Of a stretch of 64,000 nt of DNA, positions 36,101 through 48,455 are shown piece after piece. The number at the start of each line of letters is the position of its first letter. Within the stretch, counting starts at the first letter, position 1. This stretch comes from Blastomyces gilchristii SLH14081 (taxonomy: Eukaryota > Ascomycota > Eurotiomycetes > Onygenales > Ajellomycetaceae): positions 4,327,306-4,391,305 of the forward strand of contig NW_003101682.1 of assembly GCF_000003855.2 (NCBI RefSeq), given 5' to 3'. Under the pieces are notes generated by a model. It saw nothing but the letters and a program-made list of their open reading frames with translations. It ran no database searches and had not been told where the DNA came from. The position numbers were made by a program, and so were the translations under genes.

Positions 36101-39100
36101 ATTTATTCAAAACAATGTGAATAGAAACTCAAATTACATTTATTCTTGTCTTCAGATTATATTTGAATAAAAAGTTGACTTTATACTTCTTCAAGAATCA
36201 AACTTTGATACTGAGTAAAAGTACATCATTTCTCATTCAAGCTATTACTACTTTCTTTCTGAAAAATCTGAGATAAAATCAAGAGTAGTGATCTATAGAA
36301 GAAAAAGATCAAGATATCAATTTAATCTGAGATTTGATATCATATCTGACTCTGATATTCTAGTGAGTGATATTATAGATAAAGAGAATGAGTTTAATAC
36401 TATTCAACTTATAAATATCTATAATGAAAAGTCATTGAAAGAAAACAATAATATCTGAATAATTGAAGAGGATTTTTGAATATAACTCTCTTAAAAAACT
36501 CTATAATTGTAGAAGACTTCAATGCATATCATCTCTGATAAAACTCAGAGTGTATAAGAGCAGTAAGAGCAGATACACTGATTGAATATACTTTTGAGTA
36601 TTCAATAGACTTAGTTAACAAGTCTGATCAACAAACATTCTTTAGAAAAGACATGAAACAGAAATCTATTATAGATCTAACTTTCATATCATAAAATCTA
36701 ATTGAAAAAAGACTTATAAACTGGTTTATTGATTCAAAGGAATTCTCAGGATTGAGTCATGAGATCATTCAATTTGATATTGAACTGAGTGAAAAATAGA
36801 GAAGTGAAAATCCTCTTCTCTCTAATCAGTATCACTTTGAAAAAGCTGATTGAAAAGCAGTTGAAGAAAGAGTAAAACAGCTGAAATCTGAAAGACAGAG
36901 TGAGGTCTATTGAAATCAAAGTTAAGATATCTGAAATGAAATGCTTAAGAATAGATTAAAGCTGATTATATTGATTCTTCTAACAAGTATTGAAGAAAAT
37001 ATTTCAAAGAAAATGTCTTCTGAGTATTTCAAATCTTGAAAAAATGATACCATCACTTCTAAAAGAAAGCAATTAGTCAACTGCTAAGAGAGATTGAAAG
37101 AATAACTTAATATCTAATGAAGAGTTCAAAGCTATTCAAAATCAATATTTTTCAGATATTAAAAGAGTCAAATCAGATTGCTGAAACAAATTTCTTGAAG
37201 AAGTATAAAGAAAAAAAGTTTTGAAAGTCTTCAACTATACTAAAACAAGAAGTGTAGCAAAGATTTCAACCTTAGAATATGAATTTCAGAATGAATTATA
37301 TACAGCAAACTGTTTTAAGGAAAAATGTCACACTTTTATAAGAATTCTCTTTTGAAACTCATCACATTTAGAAGAGAAGAATATGTCATTTCATGAATAT
37401 ATTGATGAAAATAACTGGGAATGACCTGAGCTTACATGTGATGAACTAGAGTCAGTAATATTCTCAAGTTTCATTAGAACTGCTGCAGAGCCTGATTCAA
37501 TTAATCACTTAATTATTCAAAATATCTATTCCAACTTAAAGAATGAATATTTTGAGCTCTTTTTCAATCTCTTAAAAAATGATTATAATTCTGAATGCTG
37601 AAGGGAAGCTACTGAAGTAATCCTTACAAAACCTAATAGAAAAGCATCAATTTCTAAGTCATATAGAGTAATATCTCTGTTAAACTGTTTGAGATAATTT
37701 CTAGGAAACATACTAGCTACTAGATTATCTTTTATAAGCTCTATTAGTGATTCTCTTCTATTTAATGAATAAATGAGAGATAGAAAACAATGTTCTATAA
37801 TTAACACTTTTCTCTCAGTTATTCATGATATTCAAGTAACAAAGCATGAAGACCTGGTCTCAACTGCAGTTTGTATTGATATAAAAGATGCATTTGATCA
37901 TGTTTCAAAGACTAAGATGATTCAAACTTTGAAGATGTTAAAAGTGTCACTTTCTCTAATAAAATGAGTTAATTATTTTATATCTAAAAGAATTATATAA
38001 CTATTCTTTGATGAAGGAAAACAAGATGAAACTAAAATAAAAATAGAAGTATCACAAGAATCTTCAATCTCATCTGTTTTATTTACAATATACACTGCAT
38101 ATCTATTCAAGAATAGAGAGATGGAAATAGTGAGATCTTTAAGTTATGTAGATGATATTGATCAACTCTACAGTTCAAAAACAATTAAAGAGAATTTAGA
38201 AGTAATTGAGAAAGCAGTAAAGAAAATCTTTATTAGAGCAGATATCAATCTAATTCAATTTAATATAAATAAAACTGAGTTAATTCACCTTTTTCTCAGG
38301 TTTAGTGAGAAAGAACTAAGTCTAAGTCTTTTGAATAAAGAGATTAAACCCAGTTTGAATGTCAAATGACTAGAAGTATGATTAAATCCCAAGTTGAATT
38401 TTAAATATTATATTCAATAAAGAATCATCAAGGCAGAGAGACTACTGAATAGTAAAATCAGACTATCAAATACTGAGAGAGGTCTATTCTTTCGGGCTAT
38501 GAGACAGTTATACATAGCCTGTATTATCTCAGTAGCTGATTATGAAGTTCAAGTTTGATGAAACAATCAAGATAATTTCACTGAACTCTTTCAAAGTCTA
38601 TAAAACAGAGCTTTGAGAAGAATTCTGAGAGCATTCAAATCATCTTCTATTAAAGCAATGGAAATTGAAGCTTCAATTTCACCCTTATGCTATTCAATTT
38701 GAAAAGGCCTGTATGAACTATGCTCTGAGAGTCATGAAGATGAGCTCAAATCATATAATCAGAGAAGAGTCTCTTCTTCATTTTTCTCAGGTAACTCAGG
38801 AAATGAACTGGATAAAATAAGATTTCTTGATTGAAATGAGAATAATACTTTAAAGAAAAATGCTCTCTCAACTGTATAGACTATATTTACTTATTAAAAA
38901 TCAATTTTCTTCATCAAATGTTGAGAAAATTAATCATAAGAAGATATCTCTCTGAAGAGAAAAGCTGAAATCTCTTATAGACTTACAAATAAGTGAACTA
39001 TTTAAAGAGAGAGAATATGAACAGTATTTGAAGAAGATCTCTGCAATCAATATAAAAGACTCTATTCTGATTTACTCAGATGACTTAAAAAATGAGAATT

Positions 39101-39631
39101 TAAATAGATTAGACACAGGCATTGCTTATACTGAAGATAATATCAATTTCATTTCAGATTTCTGAAATTTAGACTGTGAATCTGAAGTCTTTGATACTAA
39201 ACTATTTATAATAGTGAAAGCTTTCAAACTCATTGAAATAAAATCTCATAAAAGAGAAAATAGTTTGAAAGAGGTATGAATATTCTCTAATAGTCAAGCT
39301 GCTTCAAAAAGACTTAGAAATAGTCAGATTCATAATAGTCAAATAAATCTTGAACTGATTTTAAACTCTGTTTTAAAAATTCAAAAGAAAAGAATATTAA
39401 AACTGATAATTCATCTGCATTGATTTCCTGCTCATATGAATATTCATGGCAATGAATTGGCTCATTCAGCTGTAAAAAATTATTAAGAATTAAGCAGATC
39501 TATTCAAAAAACAGTGTTCTGATCTTTTATAAAGAGAAAGATAAAAGAATCTTGTTTAAATAAGTGAAATGAAAGCTGATAGAACACAGAAAGAAGAGTA
39601 TACATTATTCAAGATTTGAAACAAAACCCAA
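36100..39631 (+). pseudogene. LINE-2 ORF2: endonuclease, reverse transcriptase, RNase H
   Basis: Readable with TGA as Trp. An APE-type endonuclease lies at about 36110-36830 (IIDLTFIS, SHEIIQFDIEL near its end). RT is about 37400-38560: ILTKPNRKASISKSYRVISLLNCL (about 37620-37690), DIKDAFDHVSKTKMIQ with the first catalytic Asp (about 37878-37925) and the YVDD box at 38145-38156, intact. RNase H is about 39050-39480, with ILIYSDD, SEVFDTKLFIIVKAF and HMNIHGNELAHSAVKN; a catalytic Asp is changed to Asn in IFSNSQAASKRL (about 39278). The protein runs into an assembly gap. Not functional. Confidence 0.85.
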
Positions 39632-39780
39632 NNNNNNNNNNNNNNNNNNNNNNNNNNNNNNNNNNNNNNNNNNNNNNNNNNNNNNNNNNNNNNNNNNNNN
39701 NNNNNNNNNNNNNNNNNNNNNNNNNNNNNNNNNNNNNNNNNNNNNNNNNNNNNNNNNNNNNNNNNNNNNNNNNNNNNNNN
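39632..39780. other. Assembly gap (149 N)
   Basis: Inside LINE-2 near the ORF2 3' end; by comparison with LINE-1 (about 33915-34085) the missing piece is of similar size. Confidence 0.98.
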
Positions 39781-40009
39781 ATCCTGAGTATATGATAATA
39801 CACTGTGCATTATACAATAGTTTCAGAGCCAGATTGAAAGAGAAGTATAATCTAAATCAATTAAATATGAGGTTCTTATTCTCAACTGAGACAGGAATTA
39901 AATACTTAATAGACTTTCTATCAGAAACTCAAGCAGCTATAAGAAAATGACTGAATTCAGAAGTATCTAAACATGAAGAGGTGGAAATTGATTAGATATA
40001 GTCTGTTAA

Positions 40010-40373
40010 AACAGCTATACACTATCTTATAATAATTTTATTTTGTTATAGTCTCTCTTTACTGTACTTGTTTCTTTCTGTTCTTTTCTATATATCTATT
40101 TAATGTGTCTATCTTTAAGACTGTGTTCTCTTTTCCTTTGTCATGATATTGTCAAATGATATCAAAGTATCAGAAGATGTTAAAATACTGCAATTTGTAA
40201 ACAGTTTTTATATTCTGAGCTGAAATTTTCTGATTTTGCATATCTGAAATTGATGAATGTATAATAGTTAACTTTACAGATAGGAAAAACCCTGGGAACT
40301 AAAAGTTCTCAGGTAGATATTATAGTCTCTGACTGTATACATCTATAATTGAAGAATAATAATAATAATAATA
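40010..40373 (+). other. LINE-2 3' UTR and (TAA)n tail
   Basis: Matches LINE-1 33332-33700 reversed and the tail of the SINE-LINE chimera (14651-14946). It contains an inverted repeat around GAACTNNNAGTTCTC (about 40292-40312) that could form a small hairpin near the 3' end, a possible recognition feature for the LINE reverse transcriptase. Confidence 0.7.
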
Positions 40374-40392
40374 GTGTAAGTAATCAGAATAA

Positions 40393-41530
40393 GTGAACAC
40401 AATAATCTCTTACTTAAAGAATGATAAGATGTCAGATAATAAGCATTTTATAAAAGCAGTAGAAGAGATGCTTCTGAACTTCAAGCTGAGAAAATTGAAA
40501 AATAATGTTATACTTTACTGTAATCTAGAATATGTGAAAGCTCTCTATCTAGAATATTTATTTAGATATGACTTAGTAACTCATATGCACAAAGAATTCA
40601 GTCACTTAGAAAGCTCTGAACTTATAAGTATACTTGAATCAAGAGTATACTGATCAAGCATAGCTGAGGACATTCAGATGTACACTCACAAGTGTCTGAA
40701 TTATCAGGTTGTGAAAGAATTTAAGAAAGGATTAGAATGCAAGAAAGTACAATATCAGATAAAGTGTACAATATCACTGTTCAAATAATGAAGAGTGAAT
40801 CTCATAGACATATTACTGTGAATATTAAATGAAAATCAATGAATAATCACTGCTATTAATTACACTACTGACTGGCCAGTTGTGAAAGCAGTTTTCAAGA
40901 TGATAGAGAAGATGATAGTGAAGTTTCTACATAATGAGATCTATGTTAACTATGAAATGTCACATGAGATTCTAACTGATAACAGTGTGAACCTTATAGA
41001 AGAAGTAGTGAGGCATTTTATAAGTCAGTTACAGACAAGATATTATAGAATAACATCATATCATCTGCAGATGAACAGAAAGATGAAACAGTTGAATGAA
41101 ATCTTGAGTAATATGCTGATGAAATATCTAGTAAGTAAGTCTATAAGACTATGAGATGAATATCTCAGGCAGGCGCTGTTGATCACACAGATTCAATAGC
41201 ATGCAGTCTTCAGGTGTTCATCATTCTACCTGTTGTATGAATTGCACCCGCGCATCCCGGAGAATGCTTCAGAAAAGTTGAGAGAGAGAACAGCAGTTAC
41301 AGATGCAACAGTCACAGACACAACAGTTACAGATGCAGCAGAAACAGCAGTTATGAATGCAGCAGTAGCAGTTGTAAACATAACAGTCACAGACATGAAA
41401 TCAAGATTGAAAGAGATCAATCATGCATGTATAAAAGCTAATAAGTTACTTCTGAACTGAGCAATTCAATTGAAAAGAATATGAGACTCACTAGTTAAGA
41501 AATTGAGTCTTGAGATAAGAACATAAGTTC
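40393..41530 (+). pseudogene. Gypsy-C integrase remnant
   Basis: Plus strand. The N-terminal zinc region is at 40393-40740 (HKEFSHLESSEL, then CLNYQ). The core starts at about 40825: ITAINY (first Asp now Asn), HEILTDN with the second Asp (about 40965), and RKMKQLNEIL where the catalytic Glu has become Lys (about 41080). KSIRL-stop-DEYL shows TGA for Trp. A 75-codon C-terminal segment, 41233-41460, carries Thr/Ala/Val-rich repeats (TVTDATVTDTT...) not typical of integrases. Its counterparts are in Gypsy-D (55758-56790, minus) and Gypsy-F (61590-62672). Confidence 0.85.
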
Positions 41531-42509
41531 TTATACACAATGAGAGTTCTGAGAAGTTTTAATCTAGATGATTTACACTCTATAAAATACTTAAATCACA
41601 TTCTCTGAAAACTTACATATTGAAGAAATCAGAGGGACAGATCTTATACACCTTAATAAATAATTCACAACTTATGAAAGCAAAGATACAAGACTTAAGC
41701 AGATTATAATTATTCAAAGCACTATTATCAGTGTTGAAAAAGAAGAGACTTACAATTGAAAAGTCTCATAAAGTAAGAGAAATCATAGCTACTTATAAAT
41801 CAGACAATCTCACTTATTTCAATCTGTTCACAATTATAAGAAAAGAATGAAAAGAAATGAAGAAATCAGATGAATATCATACTTCAATAAGTGATAAGAC
41901 TGTAGCTGATTGTGCAATAACACACTACAGATAGTGAGTATAACATAGTAAAGAGCAGTCTCAAAGTAGCAGACTTGTATATGAGTCAGATTACAGAAGA
42001 AAAACAAATTCAGAGTTGAATTTAACTGTTTACATCAGTTCAATTATAAAGATAACAGAGAATAAAGCATCTGAAACATCTGCAGACATGTGAGATTAAG
42101 TCATCTCAATGTCTGAGAATACTCAGAGATCAGATAAGATTAGTTTCAATGAATTATTCACTGTAGTGATCTAAGCAGGTGAAGAGAGATAGTATAATGT
42201 ATGAGACAGGATTATAAAAAGATAAAAGCTGCTGAATCTAGTCACTGAATACTATACTATATAGAGATCACATAAGAGTAGTGACTAGCAGATAAAGAAA
42301 AAGTGTAAGAAAAGAAAAGAAATAATAAATTAATCATCAATTATAAGAGTCAGTCATAAAAGATAAATGTTATCATATATATCTCATTTATTTTCATATA
42401 CTACACATTTAATCTATTTTCAACATCACATCATCTGAAAAACATTAAAAATATAAAGAAAATCTTAAAACTTGAGATCTGTAAGAGATTTAAGAGCTGC
42501 AAGTCACTC

Positions 42510-44379
42510 TCACAATAACACTGTATATATCTTCAATTCCTCTATCACTCTGTGTATAACATTAATGTCATTTGTCACAAGATTGACTGGAATGTCAATA
42601 TAGAAATGCATACACATATATGTAGAAAAATTGAAGAAGAGCGCGGAACCCGCAGGATCAGAAGTCAGAGCAGAGAGAACAGAGACAGAAGAAATAGAAG
42701 AAGAAGAAGATGCAGAATCAGATAAATAACAGCAGAAGTCACTCAGAGCTGAACACTTATAATCTGATGTATGCACAACCTTCTCTGCAGAGAAGGGAGA
42801 GAAAGTGACAGAAGAAGCTTGAGAGTGAGAGAGAATAGTCTCAGCAACATTATCATTTTCAATTAGAATAATCTCTGACACTGAAGCAACTAAGAATCAT
42901 TATTAGTGTATGAAAATCACAAAATCAGAGATGAGAATAGTTATCAAATGAACACCTGCTGACCTTAGAGTTGTACACACAATTACAACATATATAAGAC
43001 TTCTCAGAAAGAGAGAGAGAGACACAGAGAAATGCAGAAAGCAGAACACAGTGTGTGAACAGCTCATTCTTATAATAATATCTCAGACAAGATGTACAAG
43101 TCTCACATCTGTGAGTGTAAAAGAGTACAATATCTGTGTTCTTATTTCTGAAAACACAGATATTCTTCATCTGCATTACAAAGTCAGATTACAAATATCA
43201 GAGAATAGACTGATACAGATCAATTATTCTGAAGATATTCATTAGAGTAGATATACTCATAATATTAAATTTAATAATTGTAAAAAGTTTCTTGATATCT
43301 GTGAACACTATGACTTTATATATAATAAAACTCATAACAATTTTCTCTAAGAATAGAAAAATCAGTATCAGAAAGAAAAGATAAAAAAGAAAAAGACTTA
43401 CAATTTTAATACTGTTAAGAGAGAAGATGATTCTCTGATATGAAGAAATAATTGTCTTATTATAAATACTTAAAATAAACATAATAATCAGCATTTATAA
43501 TCAAGCTTTAGATAGTTATATTATACACAGTCTTTGTATAATAAATTGTTCTAGAAGTCAGTAAGAAAGACAGAAGTATATACACTGATAAACATGATTT
43601 ATTAAGTCTATGCAATATCTCCTTAAAACAGGGAGAGCTGATAATGAAAGCAGAGACAGTAAAATCAGAGAGAGCAGAAGTAGCAGAAGTGAGAGTCACA
43701 GAAACAGAGGTAGTAGAAGTGGGAGAATCAGACACAGAGACAGGTGTAGAAGATTGAGAGAGAGTGACAGAGAAAGAAACAGTGATAGAAGAGGCAGAGA
43801 GAGATGCAGAAGACTCAGTCATATATAATATGAACAATTTCTTCATTATCATATTCTTCAAGTTCTTAATCAATAATTCAACATTGAGTTCACTATCATT
43901 GATGAATATGAATCTGTCAATGCATGAAGATTCTACATGAATAAAAACAAATATCAGCATCTGCATTTATATAAAATCATGTCAGAAAACATGATCAGAA
44001 GCTACTGAGAAGAAAAAATAGTCAAGAGTGTATAAGAAGATAAAGAAGATATGTCATTTATAATAATACATTCTGATGATTGTTAGAAGATAAATAAGTC
44101 TAGTCACATTTCATAACATATTATACTTACTGCTAATGAACTGCTCAGTATGAGTACTATAATAACACTTGTTATGAGAACAAGAGGCCATTGCCAGAAA
44201 CATGTATGATATGATAGATAAACAGATAAAAGATATTGAATAGAAGAAGAAGCTGTAATCTTGAATGAAATGATAATGATGTTAAATGATGATGATGATG
44301 AAGAAGATGATTGAAGAATGAGAAAAGTTAGTGAATAAGTGATATAATATAGTGAAAGTTTCTTTGTGAGAGTGTACAC
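42510..44379 (-). pseudogene. Conserved antisense coding-like block between integrase and 3' LTR (Gypsy-C)
   Basis: On the strand opposite to pol, long frames follow one another. First is 44104-44379, with a Ser-rich tract and a hydrophobic segment WPLVLITSVIIVLILSS like a membrane helix. Next come 43508-43966 (152 codons, Ser/Thr-rich), 43198-43494, 42925-43176 (Cys-rich: CETCTSCLRYY, CCNCVYNSKVSRC) and 42510-42881 (123 codons, ending YTVLL). The block recurs in Gypsy-D (52827-54716, plus) with the same final stop, and the start of it appears in Gypsy-F at 63660-64000. A GTAAGT...CTAAC...CAG intron-like segment lies at 44073-44130. No known family is recognised. Coding on the sense strand for part of it (43610-43828, Arg/Ser/Glu-rich) cannot be excluded. 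Confidence 0.4.
44073..44130 (-). other. Candidate 58-bp intron in the antisense block
   Basis: GTAAGT donor, CTAAC 13 bases before a CAG acceptor. The same 58-bp segment with the same signals is at 53107-53164 in Gypsy-D. In both copies splicing would lead to a stop five codons later. Confidence 0.4.
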
Positions 44380-44491
44380 AGAATGCTAGCTGAGTCAGGA
44401 ATAGATCACATGATCATGAACACTAGTGGCGCGCTAATCCGCATGAAGCTAGAATGAACATCATGATCACATGAGTGTGACCAAATCTGAT

Positions 44492-44500
44492 GCGAGAGAA
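44492..44500 (+). other. Polypurine tract of Gypsy-C
   Basis: GCGAGAGAA directly before the 3' LTR; in Gypsy-D the corresponding purine run GGTGAGAAAGAA is at 52741-52752 on the minus strand. Confidence 0.6.
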
Positions 44501-44666
44501 TGTGATTTGAAAGAACATATGACTATCAGATAATAACATGGCCGCTTCTGAACTTGCTTATGAATGTAAAGGGGCCATAGCGGTCACTAATTAATTTAGC
44601 GTACAATATATAAGAAGCCGGTGTACGCCTGTAATCGTACGCTGGGCAAGCAATCTTTGAATCACA
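44501..44666 (+). repeat. Gypsy-C 3' LTR
   Basis: 166 bp, TGTGATTT...GAATCACA; matches LTRs at 49200-49385, 52574-52740 and 60761-60927. Confidence 0.88.
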
Positions 44667-46802
44667 ATACTTTGAAATCATTTGACAATATCATGATAAA
44701 AGAAAAAAGAATATAGGCTTAAAGATAGACACATTAAATAAATAGATAGAAAAGAATAGAAAGAACAAAGTAAAGTAAAGAGAGACTATAACAAAATAAA
44801 TTATTAAAAGATAGTGTATACCTGATTTAACAGACTATATCTGATCAATTTTCTTCTCTTCATATTCAGATATTTCTAAATTTAGTCATTTTCTTATAGC
44901 TGCTTGAGTTTCTGATAGAAAGTTTATTAAGTATTTAATTCCTGTCTCAGTTGAGAATAAGAATCTTATATTTAATTAATTTAAATCATACTTCTCTTTC
45001 AATCTGACTCTGAGACTATTATATAATACACAGTGCATTACAATATACTCAGGATTTTCATTTACATTGTAAAATAAGTATTCTATTGAATTAAATCTAT
45101 CATCCAATCTTTGTATATAAGATTTGAAATAGTCATATCCTAGTTTCAGCTGAATTATATATGAGAATATTTTCTTTTTACATTTGATTGAATAAGATTT
45201 TCACTTGGGTTTTGTTTCAAATCTTGAATAATGTATACTCTTCTTTTGTTTCTGCCAGCTTTTATTTCACTTATTTAAACAGGATTCTTTTATCTTTCTC
45301 TTTATAAAAGATCAGAATACTATTTTTTGAATGAATCTGTTTAATTCTGAACTCTTTTTTATAGATGAATCAGTCAACTCATTGTCATAAATATTCATAT
45401 AAGCAGAATCTCAGTGCTGATGAATTATCAGTTTTAATATTCTTCTCTTTTGAATTTTCAAAACAGAGTTTTAAATCAGTTCAAGATTCATTTAATCATT
45501 ATGAATCTGACTATTTCTAAGTCTTTTTAAAGCAGCTTGACTATGAGAGAATATTCATATCTCTTTTAAAGTATTTTCTCTTTTATAAGATTTTATTTCA
45601 ATGAGTTTGAAAGCTTTCACTATTACAACTAGTTCAGCATCAAAGACTTCAGATTCACAGTCTAAATTTCAGAAATCTGAGATAAAATTAATATTATCTT
45701 CAGTATAAGCAATGTCTGTATCTAATCTATTCAAATTCTCATTTTTTGAGTCATCTGAATAAATCAGAATAGAGTCTTCTATATTAATTATAGAAATTGT
45801 CTTTAAATGCTGTTCATATTCTCTCTCTTTAGATAGTTCACTTATTTGCAAGTCTATAAGAGATTCAAGCTTTTCTCTTCAGAGAGATATCTTCTCATGA
45901 TCAACTTGTTCAACATTTAATGAAGAAAATTGATTTTTAATCAGTGAGCATAGTCTGTATAGTTGAGATAGCATTTTCTTTGAAGAATTATTTTCATTTC
46001 AATCAAGAAATCTATTCCATTTCAGTTCATTTGCAGAGTTAATTGATAAAAGTGATGAAGAGACTCTTTCTCTGATTATATAATTTAAGCTTATCTTTGT
46101 AACTCTCAGAGCCTAGTTCATACAGATCTTTTGAAATATAATAGCAGAAGAGAGAATTGAAGCTTCAATTTTCATTACTTTATTAGAAGCTAATTTGAAT
46201 GCTTTTAGAATTCTTCTCAAAGCTCTGTTTTGCAGACTTTGAAAGAGTTCAGTGAAATTCTCTTGATTATTCTATCAAACTTAGACGTCATAATCAGCTA
46301 CTGAGATGATACAGGCTATATATAACTGTCTTATAGCCTGGAAGAATAGATCTCTCTCTTTATTTAATAGTCTGATTATGCTATTTAATAGTCTTTCTGC
46401 CTTAATACTTCTTTGTTGAATATGATATTTAAAATTCCACTTGGAGTTTAACCATACTTCTAATCATTTGACATTCAAACTTGGTTTAATCTCTCTATTT
46501 AAAAGACTTAGGCATAGTTCTTTCTCATTGAATCTAGAAAAGAAATGAATTAACTCACTTTTATTCATATTAAATTGAATTTAATTGATATCTGCTCTAA
46601 CAAAGATTTCCTTTACTGCTTTTTCAATCTCTTCAAAATTCTCTTTGATTGTTTTTGAACTGTAGACTAGATTAATATCATTCACATAACTTGAAGATCT
46701 CACTATTTTTATGTCTCTATTCTTGAATAGATATGCAGTGTATATTGCAAATAAAATGAGTGAGATTGAAGATTCTTACGGTACTTCTATTTTTATAAAA
46801 TG
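44667..46802 (-). mobile_element. LINE-3: LINE fragment, 5'-truncated and cut at its 3' end by Gypsy-C
   Basis: Minus strand, same family as LINE-1 and LINE-2. It begins inside the 3' UTR at the Gypsy-C insertion point (ATACTTTGAAATC) and ends at about 46802 in the RT domain (compare LINE-2 about 38045). The 3' tail that should lie to the left of Gypsy-C is not in the window. Confidence 0.85.
44830..46802 (-). pseudogene. LINE-3 ORF2 remnant (RT C-terminal part, RNase H)
   Basis: Collinear with LINE-1. RNase H segment ISELSKEREYEQHLK...ILIYSDDSKNENLNRLDTDIAYTEDN is at 45669-45851. The RT end, including the remnant of the YVDD box (VNDI on the minus strand near 46680-46695), is further right. 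More stops than LINE-1. Confidence 0.75.
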
Positions 46803-47261
46803 AATAAGCTAAGTGATGAACACTGAGAATCTACTCTTATAGTAGACAGAGTATGAGAACTCAGATCTGAGATCTGAAAAACTTATAACAGTTATTTTTG
46901 AATTATAAAATCTCTCTAACACTTAAATAAGATTTATAGAAACTGTAATTATCACAGATATCACAGATAATATATACTTCAGACTTATATCACTTTAAAG
47001 ATATAATTTATACATAGCTGTCTGTAAGTCAGATTTATACTTTCAATCAGTGTTGATAAATTTACTTATAAAGATAGAATTAGTTAATACTGCAGTGATA
47101 ATTAGAGAAGATAAGCTTTATATATATAATAACTTTATAAATATCTGAAAACTGTACAGTTATGAAAACTAAGCTGCAGATATCAGATAAATATGAAGAT
47201 TTTATAAAGATATTCAGTTTAGTTAAGATAGCTGAGCTTCTATCTCACTGTGAGAAGAGTC

Positions 47262-47268
<7 letters not shown>

Positions 47269-47292
<24 letters not shown>

Positions 47293-47647
47293 CTTTCATT
47301 ATACTCATATGCAAGCGGAGCTTATGATGAGTCCTTGCATGATGTTAAATACAGGTCAAGTGTTGATTATACAGGAGAAAATACAGGTGTTGAGACCACG
47401 CCAAGATAACAAGAACATAGGAAAAATACAAAGGAGTGACAATTAGATACATGCGATAATAACTTCCCAGCCAAGAAACATAGAGCAATTCATGAAAGCG
47501 ATTTATACACCTCTGTATTTATTAGAAACCTGAGGTGCTTGAGTTCCGGATTTAATGTATTCCCCTGCGGGTTTCGAACCCATGTGCCTTGGTTTCCCAT
47601 GCCAAGGTGCTACTGGGTGACTGTATTAACCATTCGGTCACCGGGGT
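47269..47647 (-). mobile_element. SINE-C: tRNA-derived SINE inserted in Gypsy-E
   Basis: About 379 bp, minus strand, head at the right (ACCCCGGTGACCGAATGG reversed), box B GGGTTCGAAACCC intact near 47569-47582, TTA/ATT repeat tail at the left. A 14-bp duplication AAGAGTCTAATAAT is at 47255-47268 and 47648-47661. It is nearly free of decay compared with the host element. A short open frame across its left half (47162-47446) is incidental. Confidence 0.9.
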
Positions 47648-48455
47648 AAGAGTCTAATAATAGATTTGATAGAAGAGTATAAACTCTTCTGAGAATTAAT
47701 TTATAAGCTCTCTTATTATAAGACAGAAGCTCTGTGAGATTGTATAAAGAAGAATCTGAAGAATAACTTTATCTGATCTTCACAGATCTCTATAGAAGCT
47801 TCTGTAATATTTATAAAGAAGAAGAATAAAGATCTTAGATTATATATTAACTACTATAATTTAAACTGTATAACTATAGAGAGTCACTACTCTCTGTCTC
47901 TGATTAAGAATGTAATTAACTGTCTTATAAGAGTGATTATATTCACATAATTAAATGTGATCAATATATATACACAGCTGTAAATATAGTCTGAGAATTA
48001 ATAAAAGACTGTCTTTAAAATTATACTGAGATCATTTAAATATTTAGTGATGTCTTTTGATTTGACTAATACTTTCACAGTATTTCAGTTTTCTATTAAT
48101 AAAATACTTTATATATATCTGAATAGCTTTATAATAATCTATTCAAATAATGTGATGATACACTCTGTATAGAAAAAACAATATACTGAGTATATATAAA
48201 CTATATTAAAAATCTTAGATGAGATAGAACTGTATATTAAGCTTGTAAATTATAACTTTAGTACTTACTGAATTAATTATCTAGAATATATAATTATCAC
48301 AGATAATATTAAGATAAAATCTTCATAAATTAAGAGTATTCTATTATAACAGAAGCTAACTAGTATTTATAAGATGTAAATCTTTTTAAGTTTTATGAAT
48401 TTCTATAGATAATTTATCTTTGTATTTATAAGAATCTTCTTAATTCTTACAGATA

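Larger units (their letters stand above)
32396..40373 (+). mobile_element. LINE-2: long, near full-length I-type LINE, interrupted by LINE-1
   Basis: Plus strand; ORF1, ORF2 (endonuclease, RT, RNase H), 3' UTR and a terminal (TAA)n tail at about 40352-40373. LINE-1 and its 12-bp duplication split ORF1 (32396-33331 and 35406 onward). The 5' boundary is approximate because no duplication was found. Organisation resembles Tad-like/I-type LINEs of ascomycetes. It landed in Gypsy-C, whose integrase continues from 40374. Confidence 0.8.
40374..44666 (+). mobile_element. Gypsy-C: 3' half of a Ty3/Gypsy element
   Basis: Begins in the integrase at the LINE-2 junction and ends with a 166-bp 3' LTR (44501-44666). 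Same family as Gypsy-D and Gypsy-F. It inserted into LINE-3: the LTR is followed by ATACT, which belongs to the LINE 3' UTR. Its 5' half and 5' LTR, expected to the left of LINE-2, are absent. Confidence 0.85.

Noticed and set aside
39556..39817. Open frames spanning the run of N
   Set aside because: Their length is an artefact of undetermined bases; the region is LINE ORF2 on the other strand.
43610..43828. Arg/Ser-rich plus-strand protein in Gypsy-C
   Set aside because: It is the shadow of the Ser/Thr-rich repeats on the other strand, and I could not follow it as a continuous frame in Gypsy-D; it is kept only as an alternative in the antisense-block entry.
47162..47446. 94-codon plus-strand frame
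   Set aside because: It runs from the Gypsy-E RT into the minus-strand SINE; it is a chance fusion across an insertion.
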